From the NCBI RefSeq assembly GCF_014640115.1, contig NZ_BMGI01000005.1:62001-126000 (forward strand): 64,000 bases of DNA, in the 5' to 3' direction. Numbering within the stretch: the stretch's first letter is position 1; every line of letters starts with the position of its first letter. The position numbers were made by a program, and so were the translations under genes. This document shows, in pieces, positions 23,046 to 32,481 of the stretch. The DNA comes from Sinisalibacter lacisalsi (GTDB lineage Bacteria; Pseudomonadota; Alphaproteobacteria; Rhodobacterales; Rhodobacteraceae). The notes beneath the pieces are model-generated. The model did no database searches. It was not told the DNA's origin and worked only from the letters and a program-made list of their open reading frames with translations.

Positions 23046-25913
23046 TCAACCACCCTTCCCGTCGGCTTCGGCTTCGGCCCGCGTGCGCGGGTCGAAATCC
23101 ATCGGCTCCAGGTTCACCGTTTCGCCGGCATGGCGGGCGAGGCGCGAAAGGCTGTGCAGCATCAGCATCACCGCCCCGAGCACGGCGAGGAAAACGCCGA
23201 GATCGAAGAGCATCGCCGTGGCCAGTTCGAACTCCTCGATCGGCGGGAAATGCACGTAGCCGAAGGCGCTGGTGAGGAAGGGCTTGCCGGCGAGCCAGGC
23301 CCCGGCCCCGGTCAGGCCCGCGATCACCACGCCCGAGCCGATCAACGAATGGTATTCGAATTTCCGCCGCGCCTGCGCCCAGGCGAAACCGGACGCCATG
23401 TATTGCATCAGGAGCGCGATCGAGATCACCAGGCCGGCGACGAAGCCGCCGCCCGGCTGGTTGTGCCCGCGCAGGAAGATGTAGACGCCGACAACCACGG
23501 CGATCGGCATCATCACCCGGGTCGCGATCACCATCATCAGCGGGTGACGGTCGCGCGAGCGATCGGGCTCGTATTCGATCTGGCGCAACCGCCGCGACGC
23601 GGTGCCGTTGAGCAGCGCCTCGGTCAGCGCGTAGATGACGAAGCCGGCGATGCCGAGCACGATGATCTCGCCGTAAGTGTCGAAGCCCCGGAAGTCCACG
23701 AGGATGACGTTGACCACGTTGGTGCCGCCCCCGCCCTCGTAGGAATTGGCGAGGTGGTAATCGGAGATCGCGTCCACGTCGCGCAGCAGGAAGGCGTAGG
23801 CCACCGCCCCGACGCCGCCCCCTGCGGCGAGGGCGAGCAGGCCATCGCGCAGACGCCTCGCCGGGCTGCTCTCGACCGGCGTTTGCTTGGGCAGGAAGTG
23901 CAACGCCAGCAGCAGCAGGATGATCGTCACCGTCTCGACAGAGATCTGCGTGAGCGCGAGATCGGGGGCGGAGAGGTAGACGAAGCCGACCGAGATCATC
24001 AGCCCGATGATGCTGATGATGACCAGCGATTGAAACCTGTGCCGGTGCGTGATCACCACCGAAGCGGTTGCGACGATCAGCAGCACCCAGCCGACCGCCA
24101 CCACCGGCGGCACCGGCAGCGGCGTGCGGGTGGGCGCGGCAAGCCCGCCGCCCGACCAGGCGATCGCGCCGAGCGCGACCGAGGCCGCCACCATGATCGC
24201 GAGGTAGCGCGAAAGCACGCCGTCGTGCAGCGTCTCGCTGATCATGCGCGAAAGGCGCACCGCCGCCCCCATGATGGCATCGAAGATGGCTTTCGCCTCG
24301 GGCCGCGGCGCCGCATCCCAGGCGCGGGCGAGCGGGCGGTGGAGCCAGAGCAGAACCGCGCCGCCGAGCACCGCGATGATCGACAGCCAGAGCGCCGGCG
24401 TCAGCCCGTGCCAGAGCTTCAGGTAGGGGCTCATCTCGGTGCCGGTCACCGCGCTCACCGCCGCCGCTACCACCGGCTCGGCGAGGAACGGCATGACCCC
24501 GATCAGCACCACGATCACCGCGAGCAACGCCGGGGCGAGATACATCCCCGCCGGCGGGTCATGCGGCTGGCGCGGGTAGTCGTCGCGCACCGGGCCGCCG
24601 AACACGTGCACGATGAAGCGGAACGAATAGGCGACCGAGAACAGCGCCCCCAGCGTCGCCAGCGCGGGCACGATCCACGGGTTCTCGAACCACGCTGTAT
24701 GCGCGGCTTCCTCCAGCATCATCTCCTTCGACACGAAGCCGTTGAACAGCGGGATTCCGGCCATCGAGAGCGCCGCCACCGTGCCGATCACCGCCGTCAC
24801 CGGCATCAGGCGGGCCAGCCCGCCGAGACGCTTGATGTCGCGGGTGTGGGTTTCGTGATCGACGATCCCGGCGATCATGAACAGCGCGGCCTTGAATGTG
24901 AGGTGGTTGATGACGTGGAACACCGCCGCCACCGCCGCCGCCGGGGTGCCGAAACCGAGCAACATGGTCAGCAGCCCGAGGTGCGACACGGTGGAGAAGG
25001 CCAGCAGCGCCTTGAGATCGTCCTTGAACAGCGCGATCACCGCGCCGATCACCATGGTGACCAGTCCGGTGGTGGCGACGAGGTAGAACCACGCGTCGGT
25101 GCCCGCCAGCGCCGGCCACATCCGCGCCAGAAGGAATACCCCCGCCTTCACCATCGTCGCCGAATGCAGGTAGGCCGAAACCGGCGTCGGCGCCGCCATC
25201 GCGTGCGGCAGCCAGAAGTGGAACGGGAACTGTGCCGACTTGGTGAAGGCGCCGATCAGGATCAGGATCAGCGCCGGCAGATACCACTCTGAGGCGCGGA
25301 TCGCCTCGCCGGATGCGAGAATGTCGGTCAGGTTGTAGCTGCCGGCGATGTTGCCGAGGATCAGCATCCCCCCGATCATCGCCAGGCCGCCGCCGCCGGT
25401 GACGGCCAGCGCCATCCGCGCGCCGCGGCGCCCCTCGGGAAGGTGCTTCCAGTAGCCGATCAGCAGGAAGGAGGAGAGGCTGGTCAATTCCCAGAAGATC
25501 AGCAAAAGCAGGATGTTGTTCGACAGGACGATGCCCAGCATCGCACCCTGGAACAGCAGCAGGTAGGTGTAGAACTGCCCCATCGGATCGTCGCCCGAGA
25601 GGTAGAACCGGGCGTAGAGCGTGATCAGCAGCCCGACGCCGAGGATCATCGCCGCGAACAGAAGCCCAAGCCCGTCGAGGAAGAAGGAGGCCGAAAGGCC
25701 GAGTTGCGGCAGCCAGACCAGCTCCGCCTCGATCACCTCGCCGCGCAGGACCGCCGGGGCCAGCAGCATCAGAAGGATCAGTGCCAGTGCCGTCGGAACG
25801 GCGGTGAAGGTCGCGCAGGCGTTGCGCCCGGCGCGGATCATCACCCCCGGCACCAGGGCGCCGATGAATGGCAGCAACGCGATCACAAAAAGGAATACGC
25901 CGCCGTCACCCAT
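23046..25913 (-). CDS. mrpA: Mrp/Pha antiporter fused subunits A and B (PhaAB type)
   Basis: A 955-residue protein. The first about 500 residues form a NuoL-like core, with W-E-L-T-S-L-S-S-F-L-L-I-G (Glu) and F-P-F-H-F-W-L-P-H-A-M-A-A-P-T-P-V-S. Then comes the MrpA-specific extension (about 560-790, with D-F-R-G-F-D-T-Y-G-E). The C-terminal about 140 residues are an MrpB domain with R-G-H-N-Q-P-G-G-G-F-V-A-G-L. This A-B fusion gives the six-gene pha layout known from rhizobia and Rhodobacterales. ATG 25913 was chosen; GTG 25922 is possible. The complex supports pH and salt homeostasis. Confidence 0.95.
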   Translation of the reverse strand: MGDGGVFLFVIALLPFIGALVPGVMIRAGRNACATFTAVPTALALILLMLLAPAVLRGEVIEAELVWLPQLGLSASFFLDGLGLLFAAMILGVGLLITLYARFYLSGDDPMGQFYTYLLLFQGAMLGIVLSNNILLLLIFWELTSLSSFLLIGYWKHLPEGRRGARMALAVTGGGGLAMIGGMLILGNIAGSYNLTDILASGEAIRASEWYLPALILILIGAFTKSAQFPFHFWLPHAMAAPTPVSAYLHSATMVKAGVFLLARMWPALAGTDAWFYLVATTGLVTMVIGAVIALFKDDLKALLAFSTVSHLGLLTMLLGFGTPAAAVAAVFHVINHLTFKAALFMIAGIVDHETHTRDIKRLGGLARLMPVTAVIGTVAALSMAGIPLFNGFVSKEMMLEEAAHTAWFENPWIVPALATLGALFSVAYSFRFIVHVFGGPVRDDYPRQPHDPPAGMYLAPALLAVIVVLIGVMPFLAEPVVAAAVSAVTGTEMSPYLKLWHGLTPALWLSIIAVLGGAVLLWLHRPLARAWDAAPRPEAKAIFDAIMGAAVRLSRMISETLHDGVLSRYLAIMVAASVALGAIAWSGGGLAAPTRTPLPVPPVVAVGWVLLIVATASVVITHRHRFQSLVIISIIGLMISVGFVYLSAPDLALTQISVETVTIILLLLALHFLPKQTPVESSPARRLRDGLLALAAGGGVGAVAYAFLLRDVDAISDYHLANSYEGGGGTNVVNVILVDFRGFDTYGEIIVLGIAGFVIYALTEALLNGTASRRLRQIEYEPDRSRDRHPLMMVIATRVMMPIAVVVGVYIFLRGHNQPGGGFVAGLVISIALLMQYMASGFAWAQARRKFEYHSLIGSGVVIAGLTGAGAWLAGKPFLTSAFGYVHFPPIEEFELATAMLFDLGVFLAVLGAVMLMLHSLSRLARHAGETVNLEPMDFDPRTRAEAEADGKGG

Positions 25914-26005
25914 GCCCCGCACCGCTCTTGTTGATTCTGAACTTCACGGCCAAAGATGGCGTCCGCCCATCGGGAGTGCAACCCGAAGACGGATGGCCCG
26001 CGTTC

Positions 26006-26033
26006 AACAAAATGTCGGCTGGCGGGCCAGCCG
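26006..26033 (-). terminator. Terminator after the TRAP/UspA operon
   Basis: CGGCTGG (26016-26022) and CCAGCCG (26027-26033) form a perfect seven-pair stem with a four-base loop. On the minus strand the stem is followed by ACATTTTGTTG. It lies 12 bases beyond the stop of the universal stress gene. Confidence 0.6.
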
Positions 26034-26044
26034 CCCCCGGCGGC

Positions 26045-26476
26045 TCAGCGGACGACGTAGACCGAGGCGCTGGAGTGGCGCACCACCCGCGCCGCGTTCG
26101 GCCCCAGCAGGTAATCCTTCAGGTCAGGCCGGTGCGCGCCGAGCACGATGAGATCGGCGCCGTCCTTCTCCGCCGTCTCGAGGATCTCGTGGTAGGCCGA
26201 GCCGACGCCGATGATGTGGCGCACCTTCTTGTTGGCTTCAGCGCCGATCGCCTTTTCGACCAGGTCGTTGAGCATCTGCCGCGCGGCTTCGACCGCTTTC
26301 CTGGTGTGGTCGGCATCGAAATAGCCGCCCACCCAGCTCATGCCGAAATCGGGAATGACGGTGATGATGTCGAGTTGCGCGGCTTCCATCTCCGCCAGCC
26401 GGTGGGCCTGTTGCAGCACCTTGATCTCGGTTTCGGGCCGGTTGGCGTCGACGGCGCAAAGGATCGTCTGGATCAT
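26045..26476 (-). CDS. Universal stress protein (UspA family), TRAP-associated
   Basis: A 143-residue single-domain Usp. It begins M-I-Q-T-I-L-C-A-V-D and ends with the ATP-binding motif: L-G-A-H-R (G-x2-x-type), then G-P-N-A-A-R-V-V-R-H-S-S-A-S-V-Y-V-V. It overlaps the TRAP permease gene by ATGA, so it belongs to the transporter operon. The ectoine TRAP transporter TeaABC has a similar partner, TeaD, that lowers transport in an ATP-dependent way. A regulatory role on this transporter is inferred by analogy. Confidence 0.9.
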   Translation of the reverse strand: MIQTILCAVDANRPETEIKVLQQAHRLAEMEAAQLDIITVIPDFGMSWVGGYFDADHTRKAVEAARQMLNDLVEKAIGAEANKKVRHIIGVGSAYHEILETAEKDGADLIVLGAHRPDLKDYLLGPNAARVVRHSSASVYVVR

Positions 26477-29082
26477 GCCGGTTCTCCTTGTGGCATCGCC
26501 CTGGCCCGGCGTGACTGGATCAGCGCGATCAGCCCGAGCAGGATCAGGGTCGGAATGAAGATGAGTTCCTTGGGCAACTGGTCGGCCGGCGCGCGCACGG
26601 CGGTGATCTCGACCCGGTCGTCGGCGTAGAAATCGAAGCTCGAAAGCCGCTCCGCGATCGGCGTGCCGAACATCGGCTCGTCGAGTATCGCCCGCTCGCC
26701 CTCGGGCATCACGATCAGGCCCAGCGCATCGAGCCTGGCGGCGCCGTCCGCGCCCTCCGGCACGGTGATCACCAGGGTGTAATCCTTCATCGCGAAGGTA
26801 TCGAAATCGGGGCCGGCGATCACCATGCGCAACTCGTCACCCGGATCGGCCTCGGCGAGGGCCGCCTCGATCTGCGCCGGGGCGATCTCCTCCCACGGCG
26901 GCTGGATCTGGTCCATGAAGAACCCCGGCCGGAACAGGGCGAAGGCGATGCCGAGCAGGGCCACGGTTTCCCAGATCCGCGAGCGCGTCACGAACCAGCC
27001 CATCGTCGCCGCGGTGAACACGAGGATGCCGATGGTCGCGACGATGAACACGAGGATGCCCTGCATCCATGTCACGTCGATCAGCAGGAGATCGGTGTTG
27101 AAGATGAAGACGAAGGGCAAGACCACGGTGCGCAGGCTGTAGAAGAAGGCGGTGAAGCCGGTCCGGATCGCGTCGCCCCCCGACACCGCGGCGGCGGCGA
27201 AGCTGGCGAGCCCCACCGGTGGCGTCACGTCCGCCATGATCCCGAAGTAGAACACGAAGAGGTGCACGGCGATCAGCGGCACCACGAGGCCCGACTGCGC
27301 GCCCAGTTCGACGACCACGGCCACCATCAGCGAGGAAACCACGATGTAGTTCGCCGTGGTCGGCAGGCCCATGCCGAGGATCAGCGACAGGATCGCCACG
27401 AAGACCAGCATCAGGATCAGGTTTCCGCCGGAGAGGAATTCGACGAAATCGGCCATCACCTGCCCGATCCCGGTCAGCGAGACGGTGCCGACGATGATGC
27501 CGGCGGTCGCGGTCGCCAGACCGATGCCGATCATGTTGCGCGCGCCCGCGATCATGCCGCCGACGAGGTCGGCCAGGCCTTCGCGCACCCGTCCGAGCGC
27601 ATCGCCCTCGCCCCGGAACAGCGCCTTGAGCGGCTTTTGCGTGAGCAGGATGAAGAACAGCAGGAACGTGGCCCAGAACGCCGAGAGCCCGGGCGACTTG
27701 CGCTCGATCATCAGGAAATAGACCAGCACGATGATCGGGAGCAGGTAATAGAGCCCGGTCTTGAAGATCTTGGAGACCTCCGGCAGTTCGACGACCTCGG
27801 ATTTCGGATCGTCCAGTTCGAGATCGTCCTCCTGGGCGGCGAGCCAGACGAGGCCGAGGTAGACCAGCCCGATCAGCAGCGTGAGCACCCATCCCGCGCC
27901 CTCGGGCACCAGCGCCACCACCGCACGCACCGGGTACTGGATGCTGTAGCTCAGCAGCGCGAAGCCGGCGAAGAAGGCGAACATGCCGCCCGCCGTCCGG
28001 CCGAGCGAAACCACCCGGTCGCCTATCGTGGGCATGTTGTTCTTCACCGCTTCGAGATGCACGATGTAGATCAGCGCGATGTAGGAGATCACGGCCGGCA
28101 GAAAGGCGTGGGTGATCACCTCGACGTAGGAAATGCCGACGTATTCCACCATCAGGAAGGCCGCCGCCCCCATCACCGGGGGCATGATCTGGCCGTTGAC
28201 CGACGAGGCCACCTCGACCGAGCCGGCCTTCTCCGAGCTGAACCCGACCCGCTTCATCAGCGGGATGGTGAAGGTGCCGGTGGTCACGACGTTGGCGATC
28301 GACGAGCCGGAGATCAGGCCGGTCGCAGCCGAGCCGACGACGGCGGCCTTGGCCGGGCCGCCGCGCAGGTGGCCGAGCGCGCCGAAGGCCATCTTGATGA
28401 AGTAGTTGCCCGCCCCTGCCCGGTCGAGCAGCGCGCCGAACAGCACGAAGAGGAAGACGAACTTGGTCGACACGCCGAGCGCGATACCGAAGACGCCCTC
28501 GGAGGTGATCCACATGTGGCTCATCGCCTTGCGCAGGCTGGCGCCGGCCCACTGGATCTGGTCGGGCACGAGGTCCGAGGAGCCGAAGAAGACGTAGAGC
28601 AGGAAGATCACCGCGAGCACGACCATCACCGGGCCGAGAGTGCGGTAGGCGGCGATGAACAGGAACACAAGCCCCGCCACCGCGAACCATGCGTCGGTCG
28701 CGTCCGCGAGGCCGCCGTTCGAGACGATCTTGTCGTAGAAGGCATAGCCGTAGAGCGCGAGCGCCGCGCCGCCGACGGCGAGCACCCAGTCATACCACGG
28801 GATCCGGTTGCGCGGGGCGCTGCGGAACAGCGGATAGGCCATCGCCGACAGGAAGATGGCAAAGGCGAGGTGTATCTGGCGCGCGTTGTTGATCAGGTCG
28901 GCGGGCAGGATGTAGGGCGAGACGGGCGATGCCAGCAGCACCTGGAAAACCGACCATGTGAGGGCCACCGCAGCGATGAAAATGCCGAGCCCGCCGGGAA
29001 CGCTGCGCGCGCCGCTGTCGCTGGCGGCGACGAGATCCTGCAATTCCTGTTCGCTCAGATTGCGCTTTTCGCTGTCCGACAT
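26473..29082 (-). CDS. TRAP transporter fused permease (DctQM, TAXI type)
   Basis: An 869-residue polytopic protein. A four-helix small-permease part occupies the first about 190 residues. A large DctM part follows, with the T-G-L-I-S-G-S-S-I-A-N-V-V-T-T-G-T-F and L-G-M-G-L-P-T-T-A-N-Y-I-V signatures and further helices to about 740. A periplasmic-looking domain (about 740-840) and a last helix close it. TAXI-TRAP systems import their substrate with a Na+ or H+ gradient together with a soluble binding protein, here the gene at 29182-30150. A strong hairpin between the two genes probably reduces permease expression. Confidence 0.93.
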   Translation of the reverse strand: MSDSEKRNLSEQELQDLVAASDSGARSVPGGLGIFIAAVALTWSVFQVLLASPVSPYILPADLINNARQIHLAFAIFLSAMAYPLFRSAPRNRIPWYDWVLAVGGAALALYGYAFYDKIVSNGGLADATDAWFAVAGLVFLFIAAYRTLGPVMVVLAVIFLLYVFFGSSDLVPDQIQWAGASLRKAMSHMWITSEGVFGIALGVSTKFVFLFVLFGALLDRAGAGNYFIKMAFGALGHLRGGPAKAAVVGSAATGLISGSSIANVVTTGTFTIPLMKRVGFSSEKAGSVEVASSVNGQIMPPVMGAAAFLMVEYVGISYVEVITHAFLPAVISYIALIYIVHLEAVKNNMPTIGDRVVSLGRTAGGMFAFFAGFALLSYSIQYPVRAVVALVPEGAGWVLTLLIGLVYLGLVWLAAQEDDLELDDPKSEVVELPEVSKIFKTGLYYLLPIIVLVYFLMIERKSPGLSAFWATFLLFFILLTQKPLKALFRGEGDALGRVREGLADLVGGMIAGARNMIGIGLATATAGIIVGTVSLTGIGQVMADFVEFLSGGNLILMLVFVAILSLILGMGLPTTANYIVVSSLMVAVVVELGAQSGLVVPLIAVHLFVFYFGIMADVTPPVGLASFAAAAVSGGDAIRTGFTAFFYSLRTVVLPFVFIFNTDLLLIDVTWMQGILVFIVATIGILVFTAATMGWFVTRSRIWETVALLGIAFALFRPGFFMDQIQPPWEEIAPAQIEAALAEADPGDELRMVIAGPDFDTFAMKDYTLVITVPEGADGAARLDALGLIVMPEGERAILDEPMFGTPIAERLSSFDFYADDRVEITAVRAPADQLPKELIFIPTLILLGLIALIQSRRARAMPQGEPA

Positions 29083-29130
29083 GATCCCCGTCCCGGCGCT
29101 TGCGGCCTTGTTCTGTGAAAAATCATTTCA

Positions 29131-29168
29131 TGAAAAATCCGGGGGGCGGCGCATCGTCCGCCCCCCGG
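29131..29168 (-). terminator. Attenuating terminator between binding protein and TRAP permease
   Basis: CCGGGGGGCGG (29139-29149) and CCGCCCCCCGG (29158-29168) form a perfect 11-pair stem with an eight-base loop. On the minus strand ATTTTTCA follows. This is a textbook intrinsic terminator placed inside the operon. Partial termination would leave more binding protein than permease, as TRAP systems require. Confidence 0.8.
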
Positions 29169-29181
29169 CCGGAGACAAGGC

Positions 29182-30150
29182 TCAGTCGAGCCAGCCGCGC
29201 TCGCGGTAGTAACGCTCGGCGCCGGCATGCAGCGGTGCCGAGAGACCATCGGCGATCATTTCGCTTTCCTTGAGGTTGGCGAAGGCGGGGTGGAGGCCCT
29301 TGAACTCGTCGAAGTTGTCGAACACGCCCTTGACCAGCGCATAGACCGCGTCTTCCGAGACGTCGGCCGAAGACACCAGCGTCGCGCCGACGCCGAAGGT
29401 CTGCACGTCATCGGGGTTGCCGCGATACATGCCGCCGGGAACCGTGGCGACGCGGTAGAAGGAATTGTCGGCAACCAGCTGTTCCACAACCGGCCCGGCA
29501 ACCTCGACCAGCACCGAGTCGCAGGCCGTGGTGGCTTCCTGGATCGAGCCCGAGGGGTGGCCCACGGTGTAGACCATCGCGTCGATCTGGTTGTCGCACA
29601 GCGCCGCCGACTGCTCGGCCGCCTTCAGCTCGGTCGCCAGCGCGAAGTCGTCGGTGGTCCAGCCCCAGCGTTCCATCAGCACTTCCATCGTGCCCCGCTG
29701 GCCGGAACCCGGGTTGCCGATGTTCACGCGCTTGCCTTCGAGGTCGGCGAAGGTCTTGATCCCGGAATCGGCGCGCGCGACGATGGTGAAGGGCTCGGGA
29801 TGGATCGAGAACACCGCGCGCAGGTCTTCGTTGGCGCCCTGGTCGGCGAAGCTCGAGGTGCCGTTATAGGCGTGGTAGTGCCAGTCCGACTGCACCACGC
29901 CGAATTCCAGCTCGCCCTCGCGGATGGTGTTGAGGTTGTAGACCGAACCACCGGTGCTTTCGACCGAGCAGCGCACGCCATGGTCGCGCCGGTCCTTGTT
30001 GACGAGGCGGCAGATCGCGCCGCCGGTGGGGTAATACACGCCGGTCACGCCACCGGTGCCGATGGTGATGAACTCCTCGGCGACCGCCGCAGGCGCCATG
30101 AAGGCGGCGGCGGCAAGGCCAGCGAGGCCGATCCTGAGTTGTTGATTCAT
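29182..30150 (-). CDS. TAXI-family TRAP transporter solute-binding protein
   Basis: A 322-residue secreted protein. The N-terminal signal peptide ends about A-A-V-A-E (residues 1-25). The mature part starts [25 protein letters not shown], the TAXI hallmark, with later L-A-V-F-S-type and [12 protein letters not shown] segments. TAXI proteins bind small substrates such as glutamate or glutamine, but specificity cannot be read from sequence. Here the neighbours suggest an amino compound. GGGAG precedes the ATG. It is the first gene of the transporter operon, downstream of the RpiR gene on the same strand. Confidence 0.93.
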   Translation of the reverse strand: MNQQLRIGLAGLAAAAFMAPAAVAEEFITIGTGGVTGVYYPTGGAICRLVNKDRRDHGVRCSVESTGGSVYNLNTIREGELEFGVVQSDWHYHAYNGTSSFADQGANEDLRAVFSIHPEPFTIVARADSGIKTFADLEGKRVNIGNPGSGQRGTMEVLMERWGWTTDDFALATELKAAEQSAALCDNQIDAMVYTVGHPSGSIQEATTACDSVLVEVAGPVVEQLVADNSFYRVATVPGGMYRGNPDDVQTFGVGATLVSSADVSEDAVYALVKGVFDNFDEFKGLHPAFANLKESEMIADGLSAPLHAGAERYYRERGWLD

Positions 30151-30187
30151 TGCTTTCTCCCTTGTGAATCAGGTTCTTGTTGAAGGT

Positions 30188-31060
30188 TCAGGCCGGTCGG
30201 CCGTCGATGACCTCTTCAAGGTCACGGTTGCGCCGCTCGACCTCGGCGATCCGCCGGGTCGCTTCCGGCCCGGCGTGACGCGCGACCATGGCCATGATCG
30301 TTTCGATCAGGAACAGGGTCGCCACGTAAGACGAAAAGAAATTCGGACTGTCGGAGGGCACGATGAAGCCCGAATGCGCCGCGCGCAGCGCCGGGCAGGT
30401 GTGGCTGTCGGTCACCACCACCACGAACACGCCCTGCGCGCGCGCCATCTCGGCTGCCTGGATGGATGCCCGCGCATAGGGCGGCTTGGTGATCACGAAA
30501 AGCGCATCGCGCTCGTCGAGCCCGCACAGGGCGCTGCCGAGCGATGCCCCCATGCGGCCGGCCTGCTGCCAGTTCTCGGCGAGAAAATTGGCCATGTAGG
30601 TGCTGTATTCGGCGATCCCGGTCGATCCGAGCCCGCCCATCACCACCACCCGGCGCGCATGGCACAGGCGGGCCACGGTGGCGTCGAGCTGGGCGCCGTC
30701 GATCTCGCTGGCGAGGTTTTCGATATTGGCCACCGCCGCGTCGCGATTGCGCTGCAACAGCGTGCCCGGCTCTTCGCTTGGCGCCCGCTGCAACGCGTCC
30801 GCCCGCGAGGCGAAGGAGGTCACCCGCCGCCCGATCTGCGCGCGCATCGATTCGCGCAACGCCTCGAAGTTCTCGTAATCCAGCGCCTTGGCGAGACGGG
30901 TGAAGGTGGCGGGGGCAAGCCCGCTCTCGTCGGCCACCGACCGCAGGCTGCGCGTGGCGGCGTCGATCGGATGGCCCACGAGGTAATCCCCGGCCTCTTT
31001 CAGCCGTGCACTGAGTTTGCCGTAGCCATCGGCAAGCCTGTGCTCAAAGCTCGGTTCCAT
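30188..31060 (-). CDS. RpiR/MurR-family transcriptional regulator
   Basis: A 290-residue protein. The N-terminal helix-turn-helix (about 20-90) has S-V-A-D-E-S-G-L-A-P-A-T-F-T-R-L-A-K-A-L. A SIS domain (about 125-270) has V-V-V-M-G-G-L-G-S-T and D-A-L-F-V-I-T-K. SIS domains in this family bind the pathway metabolite, often a phosphosugar. I chose ATG 31058-31060 because GGAGGGGAG lies ten bases before it; longer starts lack a ribosome site and run into repeated GTTTCA elements that look like the operator. It is divergent from the aminotransferase and likely controls both directions. Confidence 0.88.
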   Translation of the reverse strand: MEPSFEHRLADGYGKLSARLKEAGDYLVGHPIDAATRSLRSVADESGLAPATFTRLAKALDYENFEALRESMRAQIGRRVTSFASRADALQRAPSEEPGTLLQRNRDAAVANIENLASEIDGAQLDATVARLCHARRVVVMGGLGSTGIAEYSTYMANFLAENWQQAGRMGASLGSALCGLDERDALFVITKPPYARASIQAAEMARAQGVFVVVVTDSHTCPALRAAHSGFIVPSDSPNFFSSYVATLFLIETIMAMVARHAGPEATRRIAEVERRNRDLEEVIDGRPA

Positions 31061-31089
31061 TGCGATCAGACTCCCCTCCGAAAGGAAGC

Positions 31090-31135
31090 GTTTCATTTGT
31101 TTCACATATTGTCAATATTTGGTTCATGTGTTTCA
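31090..31135. promoter_or_regulatory. Candidate RpiR operator: duplicated GTTTCA repeats
   Basis: GTTTCATTTGTTTCA (31090-31104) and GGTTCATGTGTTTCA (31121-31135) match at 13 of 15 bases and are offset by 31 bases, about three helical turns. Inside each copy the hexamer recurs after nine bases. They lie in the A+T-rich gap between the RpiR gene and the aminotransferase. Confidence 0.5.
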
Positions 31136-31161
31136 AATGCTCGGAAGTTTCGGAGCCGATC

Positions 31162-32481
31162 ATGAGCCACGTCTTTCACCGCCACACCCGCAAAATCCCG
31201 CCCGTCGCCGTCTCCGGCGAGGGGCCCTACATCGTCGACAGCAGCGGCAAGCGCTACCTCGACGGCTCGGGCGGCGCCGCCGTCTCCTGCCTTGGCCACT
31301 CCGACCGCGAGGTCATCGCCGCGATGACGGCGCAGGCGGGGCAGATCGCCTTCGCGCATACCGGGTTTTTCACCTCCGAGCCCGCCGAACGGCTCGCCGA
31401 CCGGCTGATCGCCCATGCCCCCGAGGGCATCGAGAAGGCGTATCTCGTCTCGGGCGGATCGGAGGCGGTCGAGGCGGCGCTGAAGATGGCGCGGCAGTAT
31501 TTCGTCGAAACCGGCGAACCGGGGCGCACCCGGTTCATCGCCCGCCGGCAGAGCTACCACGGCAACACGCTGGGCGCGCTGGCCACCGGCGGCAACGCAT
31601 GGCGCCGTGCCCCCTTCGCGCCGTTGATGGCCGAAACCTCGCATATCTCCCCCTGCTACGCCTACCGGGGGCAATTGCCCGGCGAAGGCCTGGAGGACTA
31701 CGGCCAGCGCGTGGCCAATGAACTCGAGGCCGAATTGCTCCGGCTCGGGCCGGAAACGGTGATCGGCTTCGTCGCCGAGCCGGTCGTGGGTGCCACGCTG
31801 GGCGCGGTGCCGGCGGTGCCGGGCTATTTCAAGCGCATCCGCGAGATCTGCGACCGTTACGGCTGCCTGCTGATCCTCGACGAGGTGATGTGCGGCATGG
31901 GGCGCACCGGCAGCCTGTTCGCCTGCGAGCAGGACGGCATCGTGCCCGATATCGTCACCATCGCGAAGGGGCTGGGCGCCGGCTACCAGCCGATCGGTGC
32001 CGCGCTCTGTTCCGGCAAGATCCATGCCGCCTTCGAAAACGGGTCGGGCTTTTTCCAGCACGGGCACACCTACATCGGACACCCCGTCGCCTGCGCCGCC
32101 GCCGACGTGGTGGTGCAGAAACTCACCGAGGGCGGGCTTACGGCGCGCGCCGCCGAACTGGGCGAAACCCTCGACGCCGCGCTGCACGACGCCTTCGGCG
32201 ATCACCCGCACGTGGGCGACATCCGCGGGCGCGGCATGTTTCGCGGGCTCGAAATCGTGCGCGACCGTGACAGCAAGGACCCGTTTCCGCCGGAACGCGC
32301 CGTCAATCAGGCGATCAAGCGGGCCGCTTTCGAGGCCGGGCTGATCTGCTACCCGATGGGCGGCACGATCGACGGCCGCTCCGGCGATCACGTTCTGCTC
32401 GCGCCGCCCTTCATCCTCGAACCGGCGCAGATCGGGGAACTCGTCGACAAGCTTTCCACCGCGCTCAGCGAGGCGCTGTGA
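31162..32481 (+). CDS. Class III pyridoxal-phosphate aminotransferase
   Basis: A 439-residue omega/beta-type aminotransferase. Landmarks: Y-L-V-S-G-G-S-E-A-V-E-A-A-L-K-M-A-R (cofactor phosphate region, about 90-107), S-Y-H-G-N-T-L-G-A, the L-L-I-L-D-E-V-M-C-G-M-G-R-T-G Asp region (about 235), and the Schiff-base lysine in I-A-K-G-L-G-A-G-Y-Q-P (about 269). ATG 31162 with CGGAG six bases upstream gives the normal N-terminus. Its stop shares a base with the next ATG (TGATG), coupling it to the cleavage enzyme. It probably moves an amino group from the imported compound to pyruvate or 2-oxoglutarate; the substrate is unknown. Confidence 0.92.
   Translation: MSHVFHRHTRKIPPVAVSGEGPYIVDSSGKRYLDGSGGAAVSCLGHSDREVIAAMTAQAGQIAFAHTGFFTSEPAERLADRLIAHAPEGIEKAYLVSGGSEAVEAALKMARQYFVETGEPGRTRFIARRQSYHGNTLGALATGGNAWRRAPFAPLMAETSHISPCYAYRGQLPGEGLEDYGQRVANELEAELLRLGPETVIGFVAEPVVGATLGAVPAVPGYFKRIREICDRYGCLLILDEVMCGMGRTGSLFACEQDGIVPDIVTIAKGLGAGYQPIGAALCSGKIHAAFENGSGFFQHGHTYIGHPVACAAADVVVQKLTEGGLTARAAELGETLDAALHDAFGDHPHVGDIRGRGMFRGLEIVRDRDSKDPFPPERAVNQAIKRAAFEAGLICYPMGGTIDGRSGDHVLLAPPFILEPAQIGELVDKLSTALSEAL

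Noticed and set aside
23130..25292. Long plus-strand open frame opposite mrpAB
   Set aside because: The minus-strand MrpAB protein is unmistakable; the plus-strand product is His/Arg/Gln-rich with no domain.
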